DNA of 64,000 bases from JAKAVN01 sp963796565 (GTDB lineage Bacteria; Desulfobacterota; Binatia; Binatales; Binataceae). Under the pieces are notes generated by a model. That model ran no database searches, was not told the origin of the DNA, and worked only from the letters and a program-made list of their open reading frames with translations. A program made the translations under genes and the position numbers. Location of the stretch: the NCBI GenBank assembly GCA_963796565.1, contig CAWCMA010000011.1:1-64000 (forward strand). Direction: 5' to 3'. Positions 35,866 through 44,909 of this stretch are shown piece after piece (within the stretch, counting starts at the first letter, position 1; the number at the start of each line of letters is the position of its first letter).

Positions 35866-37089
35866 TCAGATGATGCCCGAGGCGCGCAGCTCAGCGATCT
35901 TCTCCGCGTCGTAACCCGCGACCTCGCGCAGAACGCGCTCGGTATGCTCGCCGAGCGCGGGCGCGCGGGTGTTGGGCACGTCGCTTCCTTCCGCACTCTC
36001 ACCGGCCGGCTTGGCGGCGGTCTTGAGCGGCGATCCGGGGACGATAAGCCCGTCAAAGGTGGGATGCTCGGCGTGCAGTATCATCTGGCGCTCCTGGAGG
36101 TGAGGATTGCGGGTGACCTCAGCGACGTCGGCGATCGGCGCGCACGGCACACCAGCCTCGCCAAGCAGTTTGAGCCAATGTTCGCGCGGCCGGGCGGCGA
36201 AGTGGTAGTTGAGGATCGGCTCGAGTTCGGCGTGATTCGCCGTGCGCTCGGCGTTGAGCCTGAAGCGAACGTCACTTTTCAGTTCCGGCAATCCGATCGC
36301 TTCGCAAAAGCGCGCCCATAGCGATTCATTGCCGGCGCCCGCGACAAAATATCCGTCGGCTGCGTGGAACTGCTGGAAGGGCGTGATTGACGGATGGCGC
36401 GAGCCCAGCGGCCCGGGCACTTTTCCGGTCGTGGAATAACGCGCCAGGGCGTCCTCGAGCAGCGCGACCTGGCAATCGAGCATCGCGATATCCAGATGGC
36501 GTCCGACGCCAGTGCGCTCGCGCAACCGGAGCGCCGACAGGATCGCAATCACGCCGTAGAGACCCGCGGTCAGGTCGCCGATCGACACTCCGCATCGCGT
36601 CGGGTCGCCGTTCGCGGGTCCGGTGATGCTCATCGTGCCGCCGAGCGCCTGCGCCACGATGTCGTAGGCCGGCGCCGAGGCCATCGGGCCGCTCTGCCCG
36701 AAGCCCGAAATCGAGCACAGGATGATGCGCCGGTTGGACGCCGCCAGTTGCGCGTAACCCAGGCCGAAACGCTCCATCGTGCCCGGCGCGAAATTCTCCA
36801 GCACCACGTCGCAGTGCCGCACGAGGTCGAGCGCCACCGCCACACCCGCGGGCTGGCGCAGATCGATCGTCGCGCTCAGCTTGCCGCGGTTGACGCTGTA
36901 GTAGTAGCCGGAGTCGTCGGAGTTGGGGATGCGCGGAGCGTAGCCGCGCGAGTCGTCGCCGCGCCCCGGAAGTTCAATCTTGATGACCTCGCCGCCAAGG
37001 TCGGCGAGATTCATCGCACAAAACGGCCCCGCCAGCACCCGGCTCAGATCGAGCACGCGGATGCCCTCAAGCGGTCTTTCATCGATCAT
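35866..37089 (-). CDS. Family III CoA transferase (CaiB/BaiF/Frc type)
   Basis: The 407-residue protein starts with LEGIRVLDLSRVLAGPF, the family's conserved N-terminus, and contains the ENF-PGTM pattern (LENFAPGTMERFGLGY) and the later GPANGDPTRCGVSIGDLTAG block. The catalytic Asp is presumably the Asp in GDLTAG. Family III enzymes move CoA between carboxylic acids or catalyse racemisation of acyl-CoA. It sits downstream of the unknown protein at 37.1-38.3 kb with a 13-base gap. The substrate is unknown; activation of a ring-cleavage or other acid is likely from context. Confidence 0.92.
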   Translation of the reverse strand: MIDERPLEGIRVLDLSRVLAGPFCAMNLADLGGEVIKIELPGRGDDSRGYAPRIPNSDDSGYYYSVNRGKLSATIDLRQPAGVAVALDLVRHCDVVLENFAPGTMERFGLGYAQLAASNRRIILCSISGFGQSGPMASAPAYDIVAQALGGTMSITGPANGDPTRCGVSIGDLTAGLYGVIAILSALRLRERTGVGRHLDIAMLDCQVALLEDALARYSTTGKVPGPLGSRHPSITPFQQFHAADGYFVAGAGNESLWARFCEAIGLPELKSDVRFRLNAERTANHAELEPILNYHFAARPREHWLKLLGEAGVPCAPIADVAEVTRNPHLQERQMILHAEHPTFDGLIVPGSPLKTAAKPAGESAEGSDVPNTRAPALGEHTERVLREVAGYDAEKIAELRASGII

Positions 37090-37102
37090 CTAATTTTTTC
37101 CT

Positions 37103-38284
37103 TTATCGCCGCCGCGGACGCGCCGGTTGCTGCTGCTGTGCACGCATCGCTTCGGCCGGCGTCATGATGAGACGCGGCTCTTCGCGCTCGCGTTCCTGCT
37201 CTTCGGCGAAGACCGCGCCGAGTTGCGCGCGAATCAGCGCCTGGAAGAACGGGACGCGGCTCGCCTCGGTTCCATCGCGCAGCCGCGCGGCGGCCGCCGC
37301 GGCCCATCCCGCGGGCTCGCGCCGCCCGCTTCGCGCCATATAATAGGCGATATCCTCGAGCCGTCGCCGCACCGCTGCCGCGCGTTCGCCGCCCAGCAAC
37401 TCGCTCGCAGCGCGCTCGACGACGATGTTGATGCGTCCTTCCTGCTGGACGCGGTTCAGCACCAGCACGCTTTCCTGGATCGATTTGATCTCGTCGACGT
37501 ACATCTTGATCGCAGTGGCCGGAAATTTCCACGCGGTGATCTCGGGCTCCTTGAGCAGATCCGCCGACGGCTCATGCTCCAGCGCGGAGGCCATCTCGGC
37601 ATAGATCGGGTGGACGATTTCCGTGGGTGGCGGCGAGCCGAAGATTTCCGTCCGCAAGGTCAGGAAATTTCCGACCTGCGAGCGCTTGTCGGCCGGCGTG
37701 CGGCGAAACGCCTCGCACAAAATATAGTCGGCCAGATGCGCGTCGCCCTCGACCATCGCGAGGCCCGCGCGCCGCTCCATCTCGGCGCGCTCCGTGCGCA
37801 ACTCGCGGCGCGAAAGCTCGCTCAGCGCGACGTTGATCAGGCTCTCGTTGTCCGCGAGCAGACCCCAAAGGCGCGCGATTCCGCCGCCCTGGCGTTCCTT
37901 CAGGAGCCAGACGATGCGCGCGCCGTCGGCGTCGACGGGCGAGAAGAGCGCGCTGAGCCCCGGCGCGGCCGGCGGCGCAGCCGCCGGCCGGGTCGGCGCC
38001 TCCGCTACGTTGGCCGGCGCGATACCGCGCTGGCGCAGCCGGTAGAGCGCGCGGCGGACCTCGCGGCGCAGCGCGCCGCTCGCTCCCGCTTCCATCGCGG
38101 CGAGCATTGCCGCCGCCTCCGCGCTTGCGATCGCGCCGAGCGCGCGCGCTATCGCTCCGGCACTAATCCCGGGCGCGGCGCGCAACTCGTCCAGGCGCGC
38201 GAGCGCCTCGGCGGGCGGCGCGGCAGGGTCGAAGCCCGCTGCGCGGAGGCTTGCGTCCTCGTGCTCGATGTCGGTGTGAGTCAT
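37103..38284 (-). CDS. Uncharacterised helical protein
   Basis: The 393-residue protein is rich in Ala, Arg and Glu, entirely helical in appearance, without signal peptide. A proline/alanine-rich linker at about residues 93-108 separates an N-terminal HEAT-like part (residues 20-85) from a larger helical domain. It ends with a Gln/Pro/Arg run. I recognise no family. Its tight spacing to the CoA transferase gene suggests cotranscription, but no functional link can be named. Confidence 0.6.
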   Translation of the reverse strand: MTHTDIEHEDASLRAAGFDPAAPPAEALARLDELRAAPGISAGAIARALGAIASAEAAAMLAAMEAGASGALRREVRRALYRLRQRGIAPANVAEAPTRPAAAPPAAPGLSALFSPVDADGARIVWLLKERQGGGIARLWGLLADNESLINVALSELSRRELRTERAEMERRAGLAMVEGDAHLADYILCEAFRRTPADKRSQVGNFLTLRTEIFGSPPPTEIVHPIYAEMASALEHEPSADLLKEPEITAWKFPATAIKMYVDEIKSIQESVLVLNRVQQEGRINIVVERAASELLGGERAAAVRRRLEDIAYYMARSGRREPAGWAAAAAARLRDGTEASRVPFFQALIRAQLGAVFAEEQEREREEPRLIMTPAEAMRAQQQQPARPRRR

Positions 38285-38443
38285 TGTCTGTAAGTCATCG
38301 GCATCTGTAAGTCATGGGCTATGAATCATCGTGGCGATCAAAGAATACAGGGCTTCGCGGAATTTGCGGATTCGCGGCGGCGGTGCGAGCGTATGCGGCG
38401 CCTTTGCGCGATGTCAAGATAAACGCAGACCTGGGCCTGGCTG

Positions 38444-38635
38444 CTAGCCCACCAGCGCGAGGTGCGTAAGGAGTTCGCTGAGCCAGAGCGGCGGGCGCTG
38501 GTTCGCGAGCGCCGCGTCGTAGTCCTCGTCGCAGAGGTGCAGCTTGATGTCTTTTCCGTTCGCGGGATTCGTCATCGCACGCGGCTTTCCCGGCTGATCG
38601 CAGTCGGGCCGCTGGCAGGGGGACATTTCGGCCAT
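38444..38635 (-). CDS. Small hypothetical protein with cysteine cluster
   Basis: This 63-residue protein is preceded by AGGAGAG with eight bases to the ATG, a strong site. It starts MAEMSPCQRPDC and later has LHLCDEDYDAAL, giving three cysteines that could hold a metal with a nearby His. No known domain is recognised. It could be a small regulator. It lies between the unknown protein and the CYTH gene, transcribed on the minus strand. Confidence 0.5.
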   Translation of the reverse strand: MAEMSPCQRPDCDQPGKPRAMTNPANGKDIKLHLCDEDYDAALANQRPPLWLSELLTHLALVG

Positions 38636-38762
38636 CGGGTTCTCTCCTGGTCAGGACATCGTGGGGCGTGCCTGATATTGTTGCACGGCCGCGGGTCTTT
38701 CAAGCACGCCTTTTGAAAGGGGGCGCGAGTGAGCAGGATACCGGGGAAAAGTGCGGGCCACG

Positions 38763-39287
38763 ATGCGCAACCTGGAGGCCAAATTCCGCTTGGGCGATCT
38801 CGACGCGGCGCGCGCGGCGGCGCTGGCGCTCGGCTACACGGCAAAGGCGAGCTTTATCCAGCGCGACACGTTCTTTGTCGTCGCGCACGGGAAGCTCAAG
38901 TTGCGCGAGCAGCCGCCGGAGGCCTGGCTGATTCACTATGAACGCGACCGCGAGAGCGGGCTGATGCTCAGCCGCTACGACATCGTGCCGGTTGCCGATT
39001 CAACGCGCACGCGCGAGATGCTCGCGCGCGCGCTCGGCGTGCTCGCCGAAGTGCGCAAGCATCGCACGCTGCTCGCCCGGCGCAACGTCCGTTTTCATCT
39101 CGACCGCGTCGAGACGCTGGGCGGCTTCGGCGAGATCGAAGCAGTGCTGGCCGAGGGAGGCGAGAGCGATACGGGCGACGGTCCGCGTTCCACGCGCGCG
39201 GTGGTCGACGAACTGCTCGGCGCGCTGGGCGTCGCCGCGGGTGAGCTTATCGAGGTGTCGTATTTCGAAATGATGGCGCACCGCTAG
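38763..39287 (+). CDS. CYTH-domain protein (class IV adenylate cyclase / thiamine triphosphatase type)
   Basis: The Met at 38763 starts RNLEAKFRLGD, where the family has the ExExK metal/phosphate motif; only NLEAKF is kept, so the first acid is replaced by Asn. HGKLKLREQP and LARRNVRFHLDRVETLGGFGEIEAV match the following basic and acidic strands of the tunnel fold. The members hydrolyse or cyclise triphosphorylated substrates (ATP, thiamine triphosphate, polyphosphate). Length 174 residues is typical. The substrate is unknown. Confidence 0.85.
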   Translation: MRNLEAKFRLGDLDAARAAALALGYTAKASFIQRDTFFVVAHGKLKLREQPPEAWLIHYERDRESGLMLSRYDIVPVADSTRTREMLARALGVLAEVRKHRTLLARRNVRFHLDRVETLGGFGEIEAVLAEGGESDTGDGPRSTRAVVDELLGALGVAAGELIEVSYFEMMAHR

Positions 39288-39318
39288 CAGCGGGCGCCCC
39301 GCATCGCGCGTCGAGTCT

Positions 39319-39921
39319 CTAACGCGGGGTCGATTCGTTCATCCGGCGCAGCACCTCTTCGGTGAAGCGCAGCGTAAGTCCCCATATGACCTGGTCGTTG
39401 TAGAAGATAGCCGGATGTTCGCTGACCGCTCCGCTGTCGCGCCGGAAGCGATAGGTGCCGCGGTAGCTTGAGTCTTCCAGCGCGCTCATCGGGACGAAGA
39501 AAATCGACGCGACCTCCGTCGGATCGGCGCGCAGGCTGTGGGTAGCCGGGATAACGCCGACGAACGGTGTTACGTGGATCTCGCTGGTGCGCGCCACCGT
39601 GCCCTCGAGGGCGCCCAACACGTCCACGCTATCGGGCTCGATCCCGACTTCTTCCTGCGCCTCGCGCAGCGCCGTGTGCAGCAGGGTTTCGTCGGTCGGA
39701 TCGACGCGGCCGCCCGGAAATGCGACTTGACCGCGATGGCTCTCGACGTGGTCGGAGCGCCGGATATAGACCACGTGCAGGTCGCCGTCGAGTTCGAAGA
39801 TGGGCATCAGCACGGCGGCGCCGCGTCCTCCGCCAGTGCGATGGCGCGCGAGCCGATCGACCGGTTCGAGGCCTTGGCGCAGGCGAGCGACGCGCTGATT
39901 GATTCGTTGCGGTGTGCTCAT
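39319..39921 (-). CDS. NUDIX CoA pyrophosphatase
   Basis: The 200-residue protein has the pattern of CoA-cleaving Nudix hydrolases: VVYIRRSDHVESHRGQVAFP before the box, then GGRVDPTDET and ALREAQEEVGI for the catalytic glutamates. Such enzymes split CoA or its derivatives to 4'-phosphopantetheine and 3',5'-ADP. It converges with the CYTH gene; a GC-rich GCGGG-CGC-CCCGC hairpin lies in the short gap. Confidence 0.85.
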   Translation of the reverse strand: MSTPQRINQRVARLRQGLEPVDRLARHRTGGGRGAAVLMPIFELDGDLHVVYIRRSDHVESHRGQVAFPGGRVDPTDETLLHTALREAQEEVGIEPDSVDVLGALEGTVARTSEIHVTPFVGVIPATHSLRADPTEVASIFFVPMSALEDSSYRGTYRFRRDSGAVSEHPAIFYNDQVIWGLTLRFTEEVLRRMNESTPR

Positions 39922-39993
39922 ATATCAGTGCCGACGCGCCGCTAATAAGATGATACCTGCGCGGAAGAGGCCCTTGCGGTGTAAGCGATCACC

Positions 39994-41157
39994 ATGCGTT
40001 ACCTGATTGGAAGATACCACGAAATCGCGCTCAAGGGGCGCAACCAGTGGCGCTTCGTCGATCAGTTGAAGAGCAACCTGCGCGCTGTCTTTGCCGACTT
40101 CAAGCTGGGGGCGATGCGTGGCGAGGGCCCGCGCCTCATTGTCGAGCTGCCCGAGGAGATTGACGAGGAGGTCGCCGCCGAGCGCGCCGCGCTGCTCTTC
40201 GGGCTGCAAAATTTCTCGCTCAGCCGCCCGGTCGCGCGCGATATCGAAGCGATCAAACGCGAGGCGATCGCGATCGCGCGCGCACATCGGATTGCTGGCA
40301 GCTTTCGCGTGCGTACGACGCGCGCCGACAAGCGCTTTGCGCTCAACTCGATGGAAATCGACCAAGTGGTCGGCGCCGTGGTCAAGGATGAGCTCGGACT
40401 TAAAGTAAATCTTGAGAATCCGGGGCTGGTCATTACGGTCGAGATTCTCCCTGACGCCGCCTATCTCGCGGCCGGCAAGCGGCCGGGCGCGGGCGGCCTG
40501 CCGGTAGGCATTACAGGTCACGGAATAACGCTACTTTCGGGCGGAATCGACTCGCCGGTCGCCGCGCATCGCATGATGCGGCGCGGGCTCAGGCTCGATT
40601 TCGTCCACTTCCACAGCCATCCGCTGGTCTCGGCGGCGAGCCGCGAGAAGGCGACCGAATTGGCCGAGCATCTCACCCGCTACCAGGCGCGGTCGACGCT
40701 GATGCTGGTTGGCTTCGCCGACATCCAGCGCGAGATCGTGGCGCGCGGGCCGCGCCCGCTGCGCGTGGTGCTCTACCGCCGCTTCATGGTGCGGATTGCG
40801 GCCGCGCTGGCCCGGCGCGCGGGCGCGCGCGTGCTGGTGACCGGCGAAAGCCTCGGCCAGGTCGCGTCGCAGACGCTGGAGAACATGACGGTCATCGAGG
40901 AGGCCATAGCATTGCCCATCCTGCGCCCGCTGGTTGGGATGGACAAGAACGAGATCGTCGATCAGGCGCGCGAGCTTGGTACCTTCGAGACCTCGATTCA
41001 GCCGGACCAGGACTGCTGCTCGCTGTTCGTCCCCCCGCATCCCGAGACCCACGCCAACCTTGACGAAGTGCACGCCGCCGAGAGCGCGTTCGAGGTCGAG
41101 GCGATGGTGGCCGAAGCTGTGCGCAAGGCGGAGATCGTTCGCCTGAGGTTTCCGTAA
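39994..41157 (+). CDS. thiI: tRNA 4-thiouridine synthetase ThiI (short form)
   Basis: The 387-residue protein begins MRYLIGRYHEIALKGRNQ, the conserved ThiI start. It has a ferredoxin-like/THUMP region and then the PP-loop LLSGGIDSPVAAH. It adenylates U8 of tRNA and transfers sulfur, and in some bacteria serves thiamine biosynthesis. The C-terminal rhodanese domain of E. coli ThiI is missing, so the sulfur must come through another carrier. Two adjacent Cys occur near the end (QDCCSLFV). The ATG has no strong ribosome binding site. Confidence 0.92.
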   Translation: MRYLIGRYHEIALKGRNQWRFVDQLKSNLRAVFADFKLGAMRGEGPRLIVELPEEIDEEVAAERAALLFGLQNFSLSRPVARDIEAIKREAIAIARAHRIAGSFRVRTTRADKRFALNSMEIDQVVGAVVKDELGLKVNLENPGLVITVEILPDAAYLAAGKRPGAGGLPVGITGHGITLLSGGIDSPVAAHRMMRRGLRLDFVHFHSHPLVSAASREKATELAEHLTRYQARSTLMLVGFADIQREIVARGPRPLRVVLYRRFMVRIAAALARRAGARVLVTGESLGQVASQTLENMTVIEEAIALPILRPLVGMDKNEIVDQARELGTFETSIQPDQDCCSLFVPPHPETHANLDEVHAAESAFEVEAMVAEAVRKAEIVRLRFP

Positions 41158-41175
41158 CGCCGATGCGCTTGGGCG

Positions 41176-42420
41176 TTAGCGAAAGAGCTGGAGCCAGGCG
41201 ATATCGATCGCGAGGGTGATGATCGTGACCGGCAAGCCGACCTTGAGATAGTCGACGAAGGTGATCTCGATACCTTCGCGGCGCGCCTGCTCGATGACGA
41301 TCAGGTTGGCCATCGATCCGAGCAAGGTCAGATTGCCGGCGAACGTGCTGGCGCTGGCGAGCACGAGGCCGGTGCTCATGCCTTGGCTTATTTGCGGATA
41401 GATCGGCTTGAACAGCAGCACTGCGGGAACATTGCTGACCAGGTTGGAGAGCGCCGCGGCGGCCACGGAGAGCACCGCGACGTTCTTGAGCTTCTCGGGT
41501 CCCGCCGCCTGCGCCAGCTCTTTCAGCAGACCGGTGGTCTCGGCGCCTCTGACCACGATGAACAGTCCGGCGAACATCACCAACAGGGTCCAGTCGATCT
41601 GCTCGTAGATCTCATGTGGGTGCGTATGCCGCGTGAATAGCAGCGCGGCGCCGCCGCCCAGCGCCACCAGGTGGGTCGGATAGCCCATCGCGAACAGCAT
41701 CAGCACCACGCCCGCCACGATCGATGATTTGATGAGATGCCAGCGGCGTTCCGGCGGCGGCGCGGGCAAATGCAGGTCATCGCCCCGCTGGATGCGGCTT
41801 AGGCGGCCGTGATACAGCCAGGCGATCACGGCAAAGTCGACCAGCAGGCCGGCTAGCGCGACTGGCGCCAGACGAATCGCGAAGGCCGAGTAACCGATGC
41901 CGGCGAAGCCGGCGACGATCATGTTTTGCGGATTGCCGGTGATGGTCGCGACGCTGCCGATGTTGCTGCCGGTGGCGAGCGCCAGCAGCAGCGGCGCCGC
42001 GTCGATCTCGAGGATGCGGGCGACCTCGATGAGCGGCGCCGCCAGCGACAGGCATACGACGTCGTTGATGAAAAATGCCGCCAGCACGCCCGAGGCGAGC
42101 ACCGTCATCGCGAGCAGCCCATAGCCGGAATGCGCGCGCTCCAGGAGCCATCGTGCGACTAGCGCGAAGGCGCCCGAGATGCGCAGGTTGGCCACGATGA
42201 TCATCATCCCGAGCAGCAGCAGCAGAGTGTGAAAGTCGATCGCGGCCAGCGCCTTGGACTCGCTGAGCGACTCCGTCGCCACCATCAACAGTCCGCCCGC
42301 CAGGGCGGCGCCAGTGCGGTCGAGCTTGAGTCCGGGAAAGTTACCGACCGCGAACACGAGGTAGGTGAACGCGAAGATCGCAAGCGGTACCGCGAGGCGT
42401 AGTTCCGTCGCTGGCATCAT
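41176..42420 (-). CDS. ArsB/NhaD-type anion or sodium transporter
   Basis: The protein is about 414 residues with ten to eleven hydrophobic helices. The segments FHTLLLLLGMMIIVANLRISG and ATGSNIGSVATITGNPQNMI are characteristic of the ion-transporter (IT) superfamily, which includes arsenite, dicarboxylate, sulfate and sodium/proton transporters. The GN-P motif in the middle forms the substrate site. Two Met codons at 42420 and 42417 are likelier starts than 42468. The substrate is not predictable; no ars genes are nearby. Confidence 0.85.
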   Translation of the reverse strand: MMPATELRLAVPLAIFAFTYLVFAVGNFPGLKLDRTGAALAGGLLMVATESLSESKALAAIDFHTLLLLLGMMIIVANLRISGAFALVARWLLERAHSGYGLLAMTVLASGVLAAFFINDVVCLSLAAPLIEVARILEIDAAPLLLALATGSNIGSVATITGNPQNMIVAGFAGIGYSAFAIRLAPVALAGLLVDFAVIAWLYHGRLSRIQRGDDLHLPAPPPERRWHLIKSSIVAGVVLMLFAMGYPTHLVALGGGAALLFTRHTHPHEIYEQIDWTLLVMFAGLFIVVRGAETTGLLKELAQAAGPEKLKNVAVLSVAAAALSNLVSNVPAVLLFKPIYPQISQGMSTGLVLASASTFAGNLTLLGSMANLIVIEQARREGIEITFVDYLKVGLPVTIITLAIDIAWLQLFR

Positions 42421-42605
42421 CGGGGCATCATCAGGTGACCTTCGCCGCCGGTCAAGCCGCAATCCCACGCCAGTTCATAGAGGCCGTTCACACGTGAGCG
42501 CGCGCGGCGCTATAGTCTTTGGCGGCTGGACCCGGGGCAGGAGCGCCGGGACGGCGACAGAATTGCGTCGAGGGTCGCAGCACGGATGCCGGCCAGGAGA
42601 GGGAC

Positions 42606-43646
42606 ATGATCTTTCGCGAATTGAACAACGCCAAATGTAAGACCTACCTGCTCGCTTCCGAAGGCATGGAACGCGCGGTGATAATCGATCCACTCAAGGA
42701 TCGCGTCGAACGCTACCTGGGCGTGCTGGCGTACCATCGGCTCAAGCTCGATTTGATCGTCGACACCCACACTCACGCCGACCATCGCAGCGGCGCGCAC
42801 GAGCTCTCGGCACTCACTGACACGCCGGTCGCGATGCATCGGCGAGCCCCGGCACCACACATCACGATGCATCTCGAGGACGGCCAGCGCCTGATCGTCG
42901 GCGACTTCGAGCTCAAGGTGCTGTATACGCCTGGCCATACTCCCGACTCCATAAGCCTCTATGCCGAGGACCGCGTCTTCACCGGCGATTGCCTGCTGAT
43001 TCACGGCACTGGGCGGGCCGACTTCGCCGGCGGCGATGCGGGAGAGCAGTACGACTCGATCACGCAGAAGCTGTTCACGTTGCCCGACTCGACCCTGGTC
43101 TACCCGGCGCACGATTACCGCGGCCATATCTATTCGACGATCGGCGAAGAGAAGGGCTCCAATCCGCGCGTGGCCGGACGCTCGCGCGAGGCGTACATCG
43201 AGCTGATGAACAATCTCGGACTGCCGCTGCCCGAGGGAATCCAGGAGGCGTTGCAGCCCAACCAGACCGAAATCGAGGCCGCCGCGATCCACTTTCCGAC
43301 GCTCGCGCAGCTCAATTTGGTGCGCCAGCTTTCGCCAGCGGAAGTCGCCGGGCGCATCGGCAGCGCGACGGCGCCATTGTTGCTCGACGTGCGTGAGTCC
43401 GACGAGTATACCGGCGAGCTCGGCCATATCGCGGGTGCGCGGCTCCTCCCGCTACGTGAGCTGCCCGGGCGGGCCGAAGCGGAGCTCGGCGCGTTCAAGG
43501 ACAAGGACATCGTGGTGATCTGCCGCGCTGGCGTGCGCAGCGTAACCGCGGCCGCGATCCTTACCGGCCTCGGCTTTGAGAAGGTCTGCAGCATGAAGGG
43601 CGGGATGCTTGATTGGGACGATGCGCGTTTGCCGGTCGAGCGCTAG
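42606..43646 (+). CDS. Persulfide dioxygenase-rhodanese fusion
   Basis: The Met at 42606 follows GGAGAGGG. The first 230 residues are a metallo-beta-lactamase fold of the ETHE1/persulfide dioxygenase type: MIFRELNNAKCKTYLLA, THTHADHRSGAHEL for iron binding, and FTGDCLLIHGTGRADF. The last 110 residues are a rhodanese domain with catalytic Cys in VVICRAGVRS. Fusions of this kind oxidise glutathione persulfide to sulfite and then convert with thiosulfate. It diverges from the transporter gene. With the methanethiol oxidase gene at 25.2-26.6 kb it suggests hydrogen sulfide handling. Confidence 0.9.
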   Translation: MIFRELNNAKCKTYLLASEGMERAVIIDPLKDRVERYLGVLAYHRLKLDLIVDTHTHADHRSGAHELSALTDTPVAMHRRAPAPHITMHLEDGQRLIVGDFELKVLYTPGHTPDSISLYAEDRVFTGDCLLIHGTGRADFAGGDAGEQYDSITQKLFTLPDSTLVYPAHDYRGHIYSTIGEEKGSNPRVAGRSREAYIELMNNLGLPLPEGIQEALQPNQTEIEAAAIHFPTLAQLNLVRQLSPAEVAGRIGSATAPLLLDVRESDEYTGELGHIAGARLLPLRELPGRAEAELGAFKDKDIVVICRAGVRSVTAAAILTGLGFEKVCSMKGGMLDWDDARLPVER

Positions 43647-43684
43647 GCGCGCCGCGCGCGCGTCCGCGATCGGCAGGGATCTAA

Positions 43685-44905
43685 ATGACTGCGAGGAGAG
43701 TTCGCGGGAGACTTCGTGATGGATGCTCCCGGCTGCTCCTACTGGCAACAGTCGGCGCGGCGCTGCTGCTGGCCGGATGCGGGCAGTCGCCCCAGAACTT
43801 GGCCACGCGGTATCTCGCCGACCTTCAGCAGTTCAACTATCCGGCCTGCTACGCGACGCTCACCGACGAGGACCGCGCTGCGCGCCCGCTCCGGCAGTTC
43901 CTGACCGAGATTCCGCTGGCGCCCGACGTCGATCCAATCTGGTTCCGCGCGATCCTGTTCAGCACGGCGTACGAGGTCGGCCAGCCGCAGGTCAACGGCG
44001 AGCGCGCGGTGGTGCCGGTCAAGGTCACGATGCCCGATCTCACGCTGTGGGAGCGGACGATAGACGCCAAGGTGGGACCGCAGGACTCGCTCAACGCGGC
44101 CGCCGACAAGTCGCTCCAGACCGGGCTCTATCCCAAGGTCAGTTTCGAAGACGCGTTGGTGATGGTCAAGCAGCAGCATCAATGGCGCGTAGTCGCGGAC
44201 TTCGCGCGCCGCGACCTGATCCGCGACGGCAATCGCGAGGCGGTCAGCATCTATCACAGCCAGGACTATCCCAAAACGGCAGCGGCCTACCAGGCACTGC
44301 TCACCCAGCTCGGCAAGCAAGAATTTAGCGGCAGCCGCGGCATGGCGTTTTTCTTGAAGCGCAAGCTGAAGGCGATCGAAGACATCCAGGCCGAAATCCC
44401 GGCGGCGCGCGCCTACATTACCAGGCTCGTGCTGAGTGACGTCGCGGTGAAAATGTCCGAGTCGCGGGTGCCGGCGATCTTCGGCCGTATCAACAATGCC
44501 GGCGACCGTGGCGTGGACGAGGTGCGGCTGACGGTGACCTATTATGCGGGACGCGGCGTCCAGCGCAAGCTGCTGTACCAAGAGAGCCATAGCGTGATCG
44601 TCACGCCGATCGAATTCACCGGCTTTGTCAGCCCGGTGCTGCCGTTCGTGCCCGGCGAGACCCGCGACTTCGGCTTCGAGCTGATCGCGCCGGCGCAGAT
44701 CCAGCAGCAATCCGAGCCGACTCTGACGGTGGGATCGCTGGTTTTCACGCAATCCAAGGCGCCGTTGCCGTCCCTTGCGATCGAAAACCCCACTCCGACA
44801 CCGCAGCCCCCCGGCTCGCCGTCATCGACACCGAAAGCTTCCTCGCCCGCGCCTTCCACGCCCGCACCGTCGCCCCGGCCGCGCGCGACGCCGGGTCCGC
44901 ACTAA
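43685..44905 (+). CDS. Lipoprotein with FxLYD-like domain
   Basis: The 406-residue protein has a signal sequence with a clear lipobox LLAGC at about residue 31, so it is membrane-anchored. The first part (about residues 35-190) has two NTF2/DUF4878-like repeats (NLATRYLADLQQFNYPACY). Residues about 245-350 resemble an FxLYD domain: VLSDVAVKMSESRVPAIFGR, with a beta-sandwich pattern. The C-terminal 45 residues are Pro/Ser/Thr rich. The function is unknown. The glycosyltransferase gene starts at its end. Confidence 0.7.
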   Translation: MTARRVRGRLRDGCSRLLLLATVGAALLLAGCGQSPQNLATRYLADLQQFNYPACYATLTDEDRAARPLRQFLTEIPLAPDVDPIWFRAILFSTAYEVGQPQVNGERAVVPVKVTMPDLTLWERTIDAKVGPQDSLNAAADKSLQTGLYPKVSFEDALVMVKQQHQWRVVADFARRDLIRDGNREAVSIYHSQDYPKTAAAYQALLTQLGKQEFSGSRGMAFFLKRKLKAIEDIQAEIPAARAYITRLVLSDVAVKMSESRVPAIFGRINNAGDRGVDEVRLTVTYYAGRGVQRKLLYQESHSVIVTPIEFTGFVSPVLPFVPGETRDFGFELIAPAQIQQQSEPTLTVGSLVFTQSKAPLPSLAIENPTPTPQPPGSPSSTPKASSPAPSTPAPSPRPRATPGPH

Positions 44906-44909
44906 GCAA

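Noticed and set aside
37127..38293. 388-codon plus-strand frame opposite the unknown helical protein
   Set aside because: Both strands are open here, but the minus-strand gene is 13 bases from the CoA transferase start and has protein-like composition, while the plus frame is dominated by Arg.
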